Position numbers and translations under genes: made by a program
Notes under the pieces: model-generated
The model's input: the letters and a program-made list of their open reading frames with translations, nothing else
The model's database searches: none
Told to the model about the DNA's origin: nothing
From: Gari tellinella
Lineage: Eukaryota; Mollusca; Bivalvia; Cardiida; Psammobiidae
Direction of reading: 5' to 3'
DNA length: 64,000 bases
Assembly (NCBI GenBank): GCA_922989275.2
Contig: OV277864.1
Coordinates: forward strand, 6,448,001-6,512,000
Shown here: piece by piece, positions 22,960 to 35,700 of the stretch
Position numbering within the stretch: the stretch's first letter is position 1
Layout: every line of letters begins with the position of its first letter

Positions 22960-23720
22960 TATTATACCAGATTTATATAGCGCTCTTTTCACACAGGGGT
23001 TGTGCGTTCAAAGGCGCTTAAAAGCTGAGGAAAATCATTGTGTCCGAGCCATAAGGTGAGGGTTACATGCTTTTACCAGCCGGGAATAAATCCTGATGTA
23101 CCCTTTGAAGAAACTGTATAACAAATGTATTATAATGGAAAGATTTAACCGTTCAAGCGAAAGATTTCGAAATTTATTGTGTACAGCGCTTATAGTCAAC
23201 AGTAACAAAATCGCGTCAAAACAGACCTGCGTTCATTACCGCGAACTCAACAGAACCTCTCGCCACAATCCGCTCGCCTCAGGGCGCCCACATGTTCACG
23301 TGCCTTCAACATTGCATGCTTTTGTCCTTCTCCATGGCCACTCTTCCTTTGTGCGCCTTGAGGCGAGTGGACCGTGTCGAGAGGTTCTGTAGAGATATGA
23401 ACGGTGACGATATGAGCGGTTATGAACGCAGAGCAGATGAAGTTCAGCGTACATATAACGCCATGTTTCTGACGGTTGTTATTCAAAAGAAAAACGGGTA
23501 CGCTCGTTGACGTCGGCGTCAAACTTCCCAAAAAAAAAGATGCGACTGTTCAAAGATCCAAACCCCGATTGTTTCGTAGCCGAAATGGATTTAAAAACGG
23601 AGGATGCACGATTGGATGCACACAATCCTGTCGAGCAGTCGGCCAACTTGTTTTCTGCAAATCAAGACTACAGGACCTGTCAGCCACAGGGACCCGGCAC
23701 GATTGACTTTTGAGAGAAAA
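22960..23720. mobile_element. repeat X, copy at 23 kb
   Basis: The stretch AACTGTATAACAAATGTATT ... CGAAATTTATTGTGTACAGC and the later GAAATGGATTTAAAAACGGA ... GATGCACGATTGGATGC match the reverse complement of 45159-46285. Around 23240-23395 it carries an inserted imperfect palindrome (CAGAACCTCTCG ... CGAGAGGTTCTG). The start includes a dispersed TATTATACCAGATTTATATA word. Frames across it are repeat readings. Element limits are uncertain. Confidence 0.55.
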
Positions 23721-23808
23721 AATTGTCAAAAGGTATATATAGAGAGTCTCTATATATACCTTTTGACAATTTTTTCTCTCAAAAATCAATCGTGCCGGGT
23801 CCCTGTGC
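23690..23808. repeat. near-perfect 119-bp palindrome
   Basis: From GGACCCGGCACGATTGA to TCAATCGTGCCGGGTCC the two halves are reverse complements with almost no mismatches. The inner part pairs AAAATTGTCAAAAGGTATAT with ATATACCTTTTGACAATTTT. The loop is a few bases (GAGAGTCTC). Confidence 0.93.
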
Positions 23809-24475
23809 AGACATCAACCATTGCAGCTCTATTTACGCTTCTTTAATTACTTGACTTGAAAGAAAACGTATACGTATCATCTTTTCCTGGTTGGTTTTAA
23901 GAAATATGAATAATACGTTTTACAACTAAGATGACTAAAGCGTGCCATGCATAATTTTTAAGTCCACGCATGCGCGCACACAGAGTAGGTAACATTTTTT
24001 ACCTGTTCGCCTATCGATCAAGTATATCACACTGCTGAGTATCAGTGACACTGAAACAGAATGTTATAATATTTATGTTATCGTGGTGGATTATAAGAAT
24101 CCACCATAAGTGTTAATGTAGGATAGGAATTTCTACCCCGAGGGTCTGAAAATTCATGCAGGGACGAGGCTTGCCGAGTCCATGCGTGAATTGTCTGACC
24201 CGAGATGGAGAAATTCCTATCCTACATCCACAAAACGAAGGTGGATTATTTTTCTCCCATTTAAATCATTAAAACATGATGCTAATATCGAAATAATTGC
24301 AGTTTGTGTGCACTGTTTCCGCCAAAACATGACGTTGTTTATAGTAACTTCATCAGAAATGACGTCATTAGTTACCCGCGTCATGCAGCGCTTGTGGTTT
24401 AACTGGGCAAAAATTGACGTCACGTTGTATGAAGGATATCCCTATCTCACATAGGCGAAAATGGTAGAAAAGGCG
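23809..24475. other. no gene; imperfect palindromic element
   Basis: An imperfect inverted repeat spans about 24070-24250: AATGTAGGATAGGAATTTCT on the left against AGAAATTCCTATCCTACAT, with GGTGGATTATAAGAATCCAC outside. No coding exon is recognised. Confidence 0.45.
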
Positions 24476-24613
24476 TTATTCTATCCAAAACCCCGTAAAC
24501 ATATTAATGCTTAACTTTGCATGCTGGGTATTTTGTTGTCTGCACCAATTGTCGTCTGCTACTCTTCAACAATAGAATTTTCATAATTTATTTTCAAAAC
24601 AGGGGTCAGAGTG
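24476..24613. mobile_element. left part of an M2 element split by T3
   Basis: M2 words TTAACTTTGCATGCTGGG, TTTTGTTGTCTGC and ATTGTCGTCTGC run up to GGGGTCAGAGTG. The family continues beyond T3 as AACAGTTGGGATCCTG at 28268. Joined, this gives the usual M2 phrase GAGTGTCAAACAGTTTGG in slightly altered form. Confidence 0.55.
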
Positions 24614-24617
24614 TTAA

Positions 24618-27600
24618 GAGCAATTCTCTGTAACCATCAACCAGATTATAAAGGGGGGTCGGCACGCATAGTCACCGATTTGCATGAAACTTACCCCATT
24701 TGTACCTCTCTACATGAAATGGAAAAAAATACCCCGACAATTTATTTCCCACATCCGGTTGCCATGGCAACGCGAAATCAAGAATTTCGCCAAAAATCAG
24801 TGTTTTTGGTGAGTAAATTATGACAAATTCACAGACTTTTTCAGTGAAAACTGTACATATTTCAGATAAAATGACATTTGTATGTTGAACTATGACACTT
24901 TGTCAATAAAATAGCATTGTAGGATTTGACTCAACATTATACCCACTTGGTAGGCACGTGCGATCTTTAGGGGCCAATATACTGAAAGTGAGATATCATG
25001 ATTTTGGCATATTTTAAGGACTGGTAGAATACTTATGCATCCATGCTGAGCTTGAATATGATCACTTATAACAAGTAACACATGTGTTGTTTACGGATTT
25101 GGAAGAATACCTTTGGGATTCTGGTTGCTAAGGGGGTAACCATGACAACGAAACTATCGACTTTTTAATGTTGTAATTTCCTATGTAACTGAGCAGGATT
25201 GCTTAAAAGATACCAGGATCACTCTGAAATTGCTATAACCATATATTTTAGTGTTATTAAATGAAAGTAGAAGACAACACATGCAGATATTAGTTGGTAA
25301 CTATGGTAACCCCTGCCAACAGAACGTAATTTACTGAAAATATGTGCCAAATTCAAGACTTTCGGAACGCAAAATACAGAAAACTATCAAAACTATTACA
25401 CACTTTCTTAAATTAGTTTCATTATCATGTTTGCAAGTTAGCACTGTCTTGTAAACATTCACTGTTTAGATGAAAACGGCATTTGGTTGCCTTAGTAACC
25501 GCTCAACGCAATTGCTAAATAAGAGCCTCATATTGAAAATGTGAGTCAAACTAAAGTATTTTATAAGGAAAAGTACAGCAACATATCAGAACCATGGAAC
25601 CGTAGTTGCATCATCAGATTTTATAGTTAGTAGTGTCGTATAATTTTCACTTTAAACATGAAAATAACGTTTGGTTACCATAGAAACCACTCACAATATA
25701 TGCTAAATAACAGCATTGTATCGAAAATATGTGTCAAATTCCATGTGTTTTTAAGATAAAGTACAGCAACCAATCAGAACAATGGTACTTAAGTGTCATT
25801 ATCAGATTCGCAAGTTAACATTGTCATATAACATTCACTTAAGACATAAAAAAAAGAATTGGTTACCTTAGCAACACCTCATAACATTATGCTTTATAAG
25901 AGCAACATTTTTGAAATAATGAGTCAAATTCAAGTTTTTGTAAATACAATATACCGTAACCTAACAGAACTATTGTATTAAAGTTCACTTTCAGATTTAC
26001 AAGATAACATTGTCATATAAGTATACACTTTTAATAAAAAAATAATATTTGGTTACCCTAGCAACCACCCCCAAAGGAAAAACATTATTTTGAAATTATG
26101 GTCAAATTTTTGCGTTCTTAAAGGCAAAGTACAGGAACCTATCAGAACAATGGTACTTTTGTGTCATTATCAGATTTGCAAGCTTACATCATCATGTAAC
26201 ATTAACTTTTGGCATAAAAAGAAGAATTGGTTACCTTAGCAACACCTCACAACATTATGCTTTATAAGAGCAACATTTTGAAGTAATGAGTCCAATTCAA
26301 GTTTTTGTAAATACAATATACCGTAACCTAACAGAACTATTGTACTTAAAGTTTATTGTCAGATTAACAAGATAATATTGTCATATAAATATTCACTTTT
26401 AATACGAAAAGAACATTTGGTTACCCTAGCAACCACTCACAAAATATGCAAAATAAAAGAATTTTATTGAAAATATAGTCATTTTTTGCGTTCTTGAAGG
26501 CAAAGTATAGAAACCTATCAGAACCTTTGTACTTAAGTTGCAGTTTAAGTTTTGCAAGTTAATATAGTCGTGTAACCGCTCACTTTTACCATGAAAACTA
26601 CATATTGTTGCCATAGCAACGATTTACAATTAATGTTTTATCAGAGCAAAATATTGAATATATGTGTAAAATTCATGCTTTTATTGGGAAAGAACAGCAT
26701 TTTATTACAACCATTGTACTTTTTATCGTAAGTTTATTATCAGGTTTGCAATGCACAGAAATAACTTTCGATTACCTTAGCAACCGCTCATAATTTATGC
26801 TTAATTAGAGTATTTTATTGAATTTAAGTGTCAAATTTGAGCTAGCTCAGGGTGAGCGTTTGCAATTCTTGAATGTCCGGCGTCAAAAAAGTTTAGTGTT
26901 TACATTCTAGAGGCAATTTTTTTTATCCAATCTGTCTGAATCTTGCTCAAATTGTTTATAATAATAAAAGTTAGGATGAGTTCGATTATGGTTTTAAATC
27001 TGACAAATAGGTAAAGAGTTATCTAGCCTTGAATTGCTCAGAATGCAATATTAACGGTGTTTACACTCTAAAGGCCACAAGTTTAATCCAATCTCTATCA
27101 AACTTGCTCAGATTGTAATACAACTATAATAGTTCAGATGAATTTGATTATGGGTGAAATCTGAACAAATGGTCAAGAGTTGTCTACCTTTGAATTGCTG
27201 AAAATGCCATATTTTTAACCGAACGTTATTTTCATGTTTAAAGTGAAAATTATACGACACTGCTAACTATAAAATCGGATGATGCAACTACGGTACTATG
27301 GTTCTGATATGTTGCTGTACGTTTCCTTATAAAATACTTTAGTTTGACTCACATTTTCAATATGAGGCTCTGATTTAGCAATTGCGTTGAGCGGTTACTA
27401 AGGCAACCAAATGCCGTTTTAATCTTAACAGTGAATGTTTACAAGACAGTGCTAACTTGCAAACCTGATAATGAAACTAATTTAAGAAAGTGTGTAATAG
27501 TTTTGATAGTTTTCTGTATTTTGCGTTCCGAAAGTCTTGAATTTGGCACATATTTTCAGTAAATTACGTTCTGTTGGCAGGGGTTACCATAGTTACCAAC

Positions 27601-28264
27601 TAATATATACATGTGTTGTCTTCTACTTTCATTTAATAACACTAAAATAAAGGATTATAGCAATTTCAGAGTGATCCTGGTATCTTTTAAGCAATCCTGC
27701 TCAGTAACATAGGAAATTACAACATTAAAAAGTCGATAGTTTCGTTGTCATGGATACCTCCTTAGCAACCAGAATCCCAAAGGTATTCTTCCAAAACCGT
27801 AAACATCACATGTGTTACTTGTTATTAGTGATCATATTCAAGCTCAGCATGGATGCATAAGTATTCTACCATTCCTTAAAATATGCCAAAATCATGATTT
27901 CTCACTTGCAGTATATTGGCCCCTAAAGATCGCACGTGCCTGCCAAGTGGGTGTGATGTTGAGTCAAATCCTACAATGCTATTTTATTGACAAAGTGTCA
28001 TAGTTCAACATACAAATGTCATTTTATCTGAAATATGTACAGTTTTCTCTGACAAAGTCTGTGAATTTGTCATAATTTACTCACCAAAAACACTGATTTT
28101 AGGTGAAAATCTTGATTTCGCGTTGCCATGGCAACCGGATGTGGGAAATAAATTTTCGGGATATTTTTTTCCATTTCATGTAGAGAGGTACAAATGGTGT
28201 AAGTTTCATGCAAATCGGTGACTATGCGTGCCGCAATGTGGTTGATGGTTACAGAGAATTACTA
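24618..28264. mobile_element. T3, 3.65-kb TTAA element with about 1-kb inverted arms
   Basis: Left and right arms (about 24618-25676 and 27220-28264) are near-identical reverse complements with outer ends AATTCTCTGTAACCATCAAC. TTAA lies at 24614-24617 and 28265-28268. The 1.5-kb middle consists of degenerate units of about 250-300 bp with the words GGTTACCTTAGCAACACCTC and CAGAACTATTGTACTTAAAG. Small frames occur in mirrored pairs because of the arms. No transposase is present. Confidence 0.85.
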
Positions 28265-28267
28265 TTA

Positions 28268-28350
28268 AACAGTTGGGATCCTGATGAGACACCGCGTAAC
28301 GCGTAACGCAGCGTCTCATTAGGATACAAACTGTTTGCAAAATTAATCAC
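28268..28350. repeat. right part of the split M2: hairpin core
   Basis: AACAGTTGGGATCCTGATGA and TCATTAGGATACAAACTGTT flank a duplicated GCGTAACGCGTAACGC loop. Confidence 0.6.
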
Positions 28351-29224
28351 TTAGGCATATGTATCCGCCGCTAGCATGCAACCCATGTCCATTGAAAACA
28401 GTTTGGAGCCAGATTTGGGTCCGAGGTTATAAAAGTGCAAATGAACTCCTTGCTCAAATCTTTGAGATTTTTTCTCCGCTCATACATTGTAATACTTCCG
28501 TAAACATTTTATGTATAACTAGTAGATCTATATGCATACATAACTCCTCTAACACTATCCAAATGAGCTTACTAAATTCAGGTAGAATATGTAATCACAG
28601 TAATGTGCAAAAAAGAGCATGTAATCGAAATTGCGTTTTGAGCACAGAGTTCATTTTAAGTTTAATATCACCTCGGGATCAGGGGCCCGTTTTACTTAAC
28701 AACTTACGTAAATTTTTTGCGTAAGTCAAACTCGTTTAACTCTTATTTTTCGATGATAACCGTTTGCAAACATGGCATTTTGGTTTTAATGATATGTTTA
28801 TGTACACTTATGAATGATGATTTGATGCATGCCACTCTAATAAACAAGATTCTGTCTGTGTATTCTCTAAACATTGGTTGTGAAAAAGATTTTCTTTGAA
28901 GGTGCAAGCCAACATTTCTACCCTATGCCGTTGCCGAGTTGTTTATTATATGGTTAGTTTTATATAAAGAGGTGTTATTAAACACATGAAAACCACCTCG
29001 AGTACCTCTGAAAGGTGCACTTGCCTTTAACACACAGTGCCTATATCATGCAGGAGCCCACATATCACGGTCTGTACTGTTCGTCATTTGACAATATTTT
29101 GTTATAAGTAACATACAATTGTAAAATAAAACAAACAAAAAAAAAGAAAAAAAAAAACTAAATATGGACTTCACCTTATTGGTTACAGGAATTAGAAGTA
29201 TCACAGGTGAATGAGTTAAAAGTA
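28351..29224. other. no supported exon; expected area of the missing last MFSD1 exon
   Basis: Apart from chance frames and a T/A-rich tract at 29130-29160, nothing is recognised. The word GATGCATGCCACTCTAATAA near 28820 recurs near 50402 and marks another dispersed repeat. Confidence 0.4.
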
Positions 29225-29589
29225 TACAGTGGAACCCCTCCAAACCGGAATCTCTAAATACCGGAATTCTCTCTAAACCGGACAAAAGCTTTGGTCCCGT
29301 TTCCAAACCTTCTTTATTGTTACACATTACACTATAATATTACTACACTGAAAAAAAAGTTTATAGATTCTATAGCAAATCATCGCTTAAAGCAGGTTGA
29401 AAGTAAAGCAGATTGCGCATTAAGGCGCATTCTGTTTTCATTTCAATCAGCTTTAAGTGGTCAGCTTTCTTCCATACTAGAAACAAGCTATTTGGCAATG
29501 GGTTAAAACCCCCTCTAAACTGGAAACCCCTCTAAACCGGAACGTTGTGTTGTCCCGATACATGTCCGGTTTAGAGTGGTTTCACTGTA
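29225..29589. mobile_element. M4 element (365 bp)
   Basis: The left end is TACAGTGGAACCCCTCC and the right end TTTAGAGTGGTTTCACTGTA. Internal CTAAACCGGA words recur near both ends. The core is a hairpin of the AAAGCAGGTTGAAAG type with arms at about 29387-29455. The terminus resembles pogo/Tigger elements. Confidence 0.8.
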
Positions 29590-29685
29590 AGTATATTTCT
29601 GTACAGACTGTTTTATTGACAATAAATACGTGGGCATAGAATATGGTATAATTTAAAATGCATAGGTACAGTATCATATTCTTAC

Positions 29686-29798
29686 CACATATGCCAGCAA
29701 TAAAGAGAACTTCGACCATCAGGTAACCGTTGTGGGCAGCCAGATATCCAGCCAGGTACGTTATAACGGCTTGTCCAATAGATACTAGTGCTCTCACT
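29686..29798 (-). CDS. MFSD1-like exon 11
   Basis: After GTTGCAG the exon reads from AGTGAGAGCAC to ATATGTG, with donor GTAAGAAT. It enters in phase 2 and leaves in phase 1. It encodes VRALVSIGQAVITYLAGYLA and HNGYLMVEVLFIAGIC, matching the eleventh and twelfth membrane segments of MFSD1. A small M2-like element begins 20 bases upstream of its acceptor. Confidence 0.88.
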
Positions 29799-32700
29799 CT
29801 GCAACGACAAAGCATTAACCCATTCATGATCAAAATTAGCACAATAAGGGTTCAATCTAAGTTTGAAACGATATTGCCGATAACAATATTGAAGCAGACG
29901 ACAATATGGCGGTAAAGGGGTAAGAACTTCACGATAAAATTGAAAATGAAAGGGTTAAATACGTTAGCATCTTCACGAACCAACACTGAACTGATCGCAA
30001 ATCAATGAATTCATTCTAAGTAACCGGTTTGTCTAAACTGTTTTAATGATAATAATTAACACAGTGTTTAATAAAGAATTACATGTATGTCTCACAGATA
30101 AATCAACCAAAGTAAGTTAATTTTAGTTATATCAAAGTTTCGCTTACATTCCAAAGGCAGTGGCGCAGTATTTCAATTCTACCATGTAGGGGACCATTGG
30201 CCATAATGCTGCTGTTGTTAGTGAGTAACTGATGCCAAGAATACTCTGAAATATGTTACAGTAGAGAACATGTTATTCTTTCCCTATAAACAGGTTTACG
30301 CTAAAACTATTTTTTCCATTGCAAACAGTTTGGAGTCAGATCAGACGCTGTGTCTGATCAAGCTCCAATCTGTTTCCACCCAAATTAAAAAGATAAAATT
30401 AATTTTCCACAGTTTAGTGCATTGTGTTTGCGTATATTCGGGAAATAATAATGTCTTCTCTACTGTACAATACGCACAATAAATACAGCTGTCCGTATCC
30501 CTGGCTGACTGTACGGAAATCAACGAGTACGGTGATCATACTTTTAAATTTTTAAAATGTTCCAATCTAAAAATAACTCTGACAGGTCAGAAGAGTGTTC
30601 AATTCATAATTTTTACATTCACCATGTAAAGTCTTTATGTAATCGTATTGAAAATATGCAGTCTATTTCTCTATGAACCTACAAATCAAACTGATTTCAG
30701 CCAGTTAGAAAGAGGGCGGAGTCTCCGCCGGACAGATACCGACCTAGCGACCAGTCAATCGCTGCTATGGCGTGTAATTAGGCTGAAATAAACATGCGCG
30801 ACCTAATGTTTTAAAATATGCTTTAATAATAGATATTTAAGTTGCATTGTTTAGTTTTAATGTCTTATAAGTGTTCGTTAAGCACACACAGCGACAGTTT
30901 ACTGGGTAAAATCTTGACTTTGTAATCAAATCCAAAACATGTATTTTGGACTACTTTTCATACCATATACATGTATTAAAGAGATCGAATGTCTGTTACA
31001 TCCAGGATTACATCTATCAAACCTATTTTGCCGGTATATGATATATTCATATACATGAAACTAAATCTGGTCAAAACACACATTAAATGGACAAGACAGA
31101 ACATAAAAACATAGATATTAGGAATAAACGACATCATTTTTGCCATTTACGACGGTATGAACCCATAAGCTTCGCGAGGTAAGTTTATCAATAACGCCCT
31201 TCGGGCGCTTACGAAACCTCCCCCCTGCGAAGCTAATGTGTGCATACCGTCGTGAACGGCAAAAATATGTTGTTTATTCCTAGAATTCAAACATTTTTAA
31301 ATTGAATAAACGAAATGATACGTGCCAAACAGTTTAGATACTGACCAGAATTCGTGTCAGGGTGCGTCTGTTATGGATTCAAACTATTTTCAAATAATTG
31401 TCATGTGGCGGTCGACATAGAAAGAGTTTAATCTTTAGAAGAGAAATCAGGATATGTTTGGACTAAGCACAAACTCTAAATGTATACTGAGTCCAAGCTG
31501 TAACGATCATTTGACTTATACTCAAGAATGGGATCTTCCGGTTGATCGTTGTATGTTGCTAATTTTCTTTCTAGAATCCATTTCACCGTGTTACGTATCT
31601 GTCCACGTCTGCAGAAAGTCTTCAAAACCGGCGTATGATCAGCCTACAAACCGTTTTCTCACATTAAAATGATACGTCACTATTTTAAAAAAAAAGTTGT
31701 TATTTTCTCCACTTTCTTTCATTTCGTTTAGTTTTGTTTAAACGGAAAGTAAAAGAGCATTTACAAAAGTAGAAACATATGAGCAGCTCTATGACAAAAA
31801 CCTGCCTTATTACATTTCAACATTGTACAGACCACGCACCGTTGTCATCCTAGACTCTGTGTCTGAGTTTGGTATATAAGTTCCAAATACATGTACCGTA
31901 TATAATACAGCTATGTAAAATGCCTTTGGTGTGTGTGGGTGTGAGACAGTGTATATCAAGGCCAGCCGCCGCGTCTTCGACGCGGCGGCTGACCTTGATC
32001 TAAACTGTTTGCAATGCACTAAGACAGGTTTTGTCGTGGCACAGTTCATATGTATATCTTACCATTGGAATATATGGATTGGTGATGGTGAAAGCCAGCA
32101 GTATGTGACTGATTAACCCCAATACCAAACCTAGAAACAGCCAGTATAAACTCCGCCCAACCTTGTCAATGAGCCAACCAGAAACAGGCATCGCAAATAT
32201 GCTAATTAGGTAGGCAAGACTGAAAACAGAAAACTATTACATGTTTTTACCCTCATTGCGCCCTCTACTTTTAGAATTCTATCATTTTTCCTTGTCCCAA
32301 GGTTATCAAACGTTATGTGTTGAATCTGAGACAGTTGAGTCTGAGTATGAGACTCAAGCATTTGCTCAAATTTGACCAATCAAATACTTGAGAACGATCT
32401 CAAACGGGGTCGAAATCCGGTCCGGGCACTCTTTGAAGGGAAGCCTTCCGACTGGCTTGCGGAATGTCGGGAATTCTACCAAATTGACAATTTGTGACTG
32501 AAACAGTGTATGGAGGGTTTTGGAGTCTTCCTCCACCTGTAATTAGCTGGACATCTTCGCCATATTACATGTAGTTCGATAATGACCCGGAGATGTGTTA
32601 AATCAATACACCTTTTATTGTGGAGAAGACGTTATTCTTATCAACAAATGATTAAACAGTTACAGATCTAAATCATATCTATTTCAAATTTAATGAAACA

Positions 32701-35700
32701 TCATGCAGATGTAAGCTAAATCCAGGACAAAAGTATGCAAAAGAGCTGTATTTATTATTTTGCCAAACAATAATAGAGAAATGTCAAATATAATAATAGA
32801 GCAATGTCATATAAAGTAATATAGCAATATCATATACAATAATAGAGCAATGTCACAAATAATAATAGAGCAATGTCATATATAATAAAGCAATGCCACA
32901 AATAATAATAGAGCAATGTCATATAAAGTAATATAGCAATATCATATACAATAATAGAGCAATGTCACAAATAATAATAGAGCAATGTCATATATAATAA
33001 AGCAATGCCACAAATAATAATAGAGCAATGTCATATATAGTGTTAGAAAGTTGTTATAAATAATAATAGAACAATGTTATATACAATAATCAAGCAATGT
33101 TATAAACAATAATAGATCAATGTCATATACCATTACAGAGCAATGTCATATACAATAATCGAGCAAATTAATATATAATACTAGAGCAATGCCATATACA
33201 ATAATCGAGCATTGTCATATATTATAATAGAGCAAATCCATTCCCTTAAAGGAATTATACGAGAGTGAAATATAGATGGAATTTCATAGATTACAGATAT
33301 ACATGTATTAAACAATATATTTTGTCACCAAGAAATCAGACAATTGAAAAAATCTCCAATGTTGGTTTGACATACGTGTATAAGAAAGGGTGTCAAACAT
33401 TAAAATAAATAAGAGTACTTGACGCAATACAGATACAGTACTCTGATGTGCACAATTATAATGCAGATTGTTTTAATTACGTGAACTTAAGCTCAAATGA
33501 GAACTTAAGTTAGACAACCTGCTCATCTTCGTTTGTATTGCCGTTTAAAGCGGCCAAAATTCCCGACAAAAAAGACACCATTTACCTGTTAATGTTAGCG
33601 GCCGCTACACGCTCCTTTTCATACTTCTTCTCAAAGAAAACCATGCAGAGGAAAAGCGGAGACTTGGTAGAGAGGAGTTGCATTGAATGCGTTATTCGTT
33701 TACAATAAACGTGCGTGTTATGAGACAAGTGTATCCATTGCAAACATTTTAACCCTTTACACCAAATTGTGTTTCTAGTTTTCAATGCAGGTAACCACTT
33801 AACTCTTTCCTCCCTGAAACTTTAAATGGACAATTCCAGTTTCCATTTTAGTCTAGTCCATTTCTGACTTTTAAGGGTTGTTTTTGTCAATGTTTGGCAT
33901 TATGACAAACAGTGAAGACCCTGATCAGAGGGCTCCTTTCGGAGCCCTCTGATCTGGGTTTTCACTGTTTGCATAGGACAAGTGTACTATTCACATGTAC
34001 ACTGTATGAAAAGCACGCCTTTTAGGCGGGACTAGGGTTCAAAGAGTTAAAGATGTGACAAATTCTTCTCGATGGCTTAAATGATGGAGTATAATTATTG
34101 TCAATGCTGTGGGTGTTAGACTGTTAGATACTCGGATAAAATGAATGGTCAGAAATTTTAAAGATATTTTTGCATGTTTGCATTGTGTTTGCGCTCAGTT
34201 TGGTTTATATACAAAATGTAGGAAATAACTCATTCACTATTGTCAGTGCCCTTACTCGCCAATTCCAACAAATGTAAACACGCTCCAATAGAAACAACTG
34301 ATCAGTAATGCAGCTAACCAGAACGTCACAGGAAACTCTGTTATATTAGCAAGTCTGACGTCACTTCCTGACAAAAAATATCAAAGCTGTTATAAACAGT
34401 GATCTGAAAACAATATAGTTATTCAAATAATGTTATTTTGTCAATAACCAAACCGAATAAATCACGATTTCTAAAATACTGATGCTTACGAGTGTACACA
34501 ATACAAATAAAAGTCTTTGAAGTGCCTCTTGTGGTTCATTGCCATCCTGCAAGCAATGCAGACCCAGATCAGAATGTCCCTCAAGGGTTCTATAGTCTGT
34601 GTCTGCGATGTTTTGTCATTTTACAATATATAACAAACATAAATGTAAGTAGTAAAACACGGCCCATATTTAATAGGAATCTGGACTTGACTACATGTAG
34701 TACGAAGAGTTAGGTATTCATGAATGATTTATTTAACTCGTCGAATGTAGTATGTAATTCTTACCTGTTGTTCCTAGTAATTCCTTGTTTAGGCAATAGT
34801 TTTCGCCCCTTTTGTCCAGAAAGAAAAGCACGACACAGCATAAGAAGGATACCAGACAGACCGCAGTTCCTAAAATACACGTACTGGACATATCTTTAGA
34901 TCTGTGACACCCTGAATATGTTACACTACTAAGCAGTTATTAGTTAAAATAGGTACATCAACATACCTATAGAATTACTGGCATTATATATGTCACATAA
35001 ATATCAGTTACAGTGCTCCCTCTCTACAACAACACCCAATGGGAGACAAATATAGTGTGTGTTGTTTGGAGGGCGTTGTAAGTAGGAAAATTTAATACCA
35101 TTAGAGTGCACATAGTTTGAATCTAGATGAAAAGCCGAGCAACGCGGCGTCTAGTGAACGATAGCTGATGGTCGAAACCGAAAATCAGCATATACTGGAT
35201 CAAGGTCAGTATTTTACATTTATCGCAGTTAATAGTCGAAATTGGCATGCACCAATAGTCTATATCAAGTTCAAAAGATTATACAGCAGTTAGTACGAGT
35301 TTACGATCGTAGTTTAAATTTAGTTTATATACAATCTACCAACACATTGGGTCAAGGTTAGTTGATTACATGTACAATCAAAGCGATTAATATTTGAAAA
35401 AAGCATACCAGCGTACATATGTGCAGGGTCGACACAAGTACATTGTATGTTGCATTAAAACTAAATTGTTATATACCAACATATAGGGTAAAGGTCAGTG
35501 CATTACATTAACAGTGGTGAATAGTTGAAATGTCATATAAAACACACATGGTTAAGGTCAGTAGTTATTTGTAAAAATGGCATACGTGTACATGTATATA
35601 CAGTCTCAAGGTCAGTATGTTACATTAATAGCAGTAAATTGTAGAAATGGCATTTATATATGAACATACAGGGTAAATGTTATTATGAAACATGAGTAGC

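Noticed and set aside
24890..28003. Two matching 63-codon frames
   Set aside because: They are the same stretch in the two inverted arms of T3 and have no coding features.
29160..29225. Candidate last MFSD1 exon (minus-strand SPVILLIPVTNKVKS)
   Set aside because: It resembles the family C-terminus only faintly. No AG acceptor is available in phase, and the frame then runs into a poly-A/T tract.
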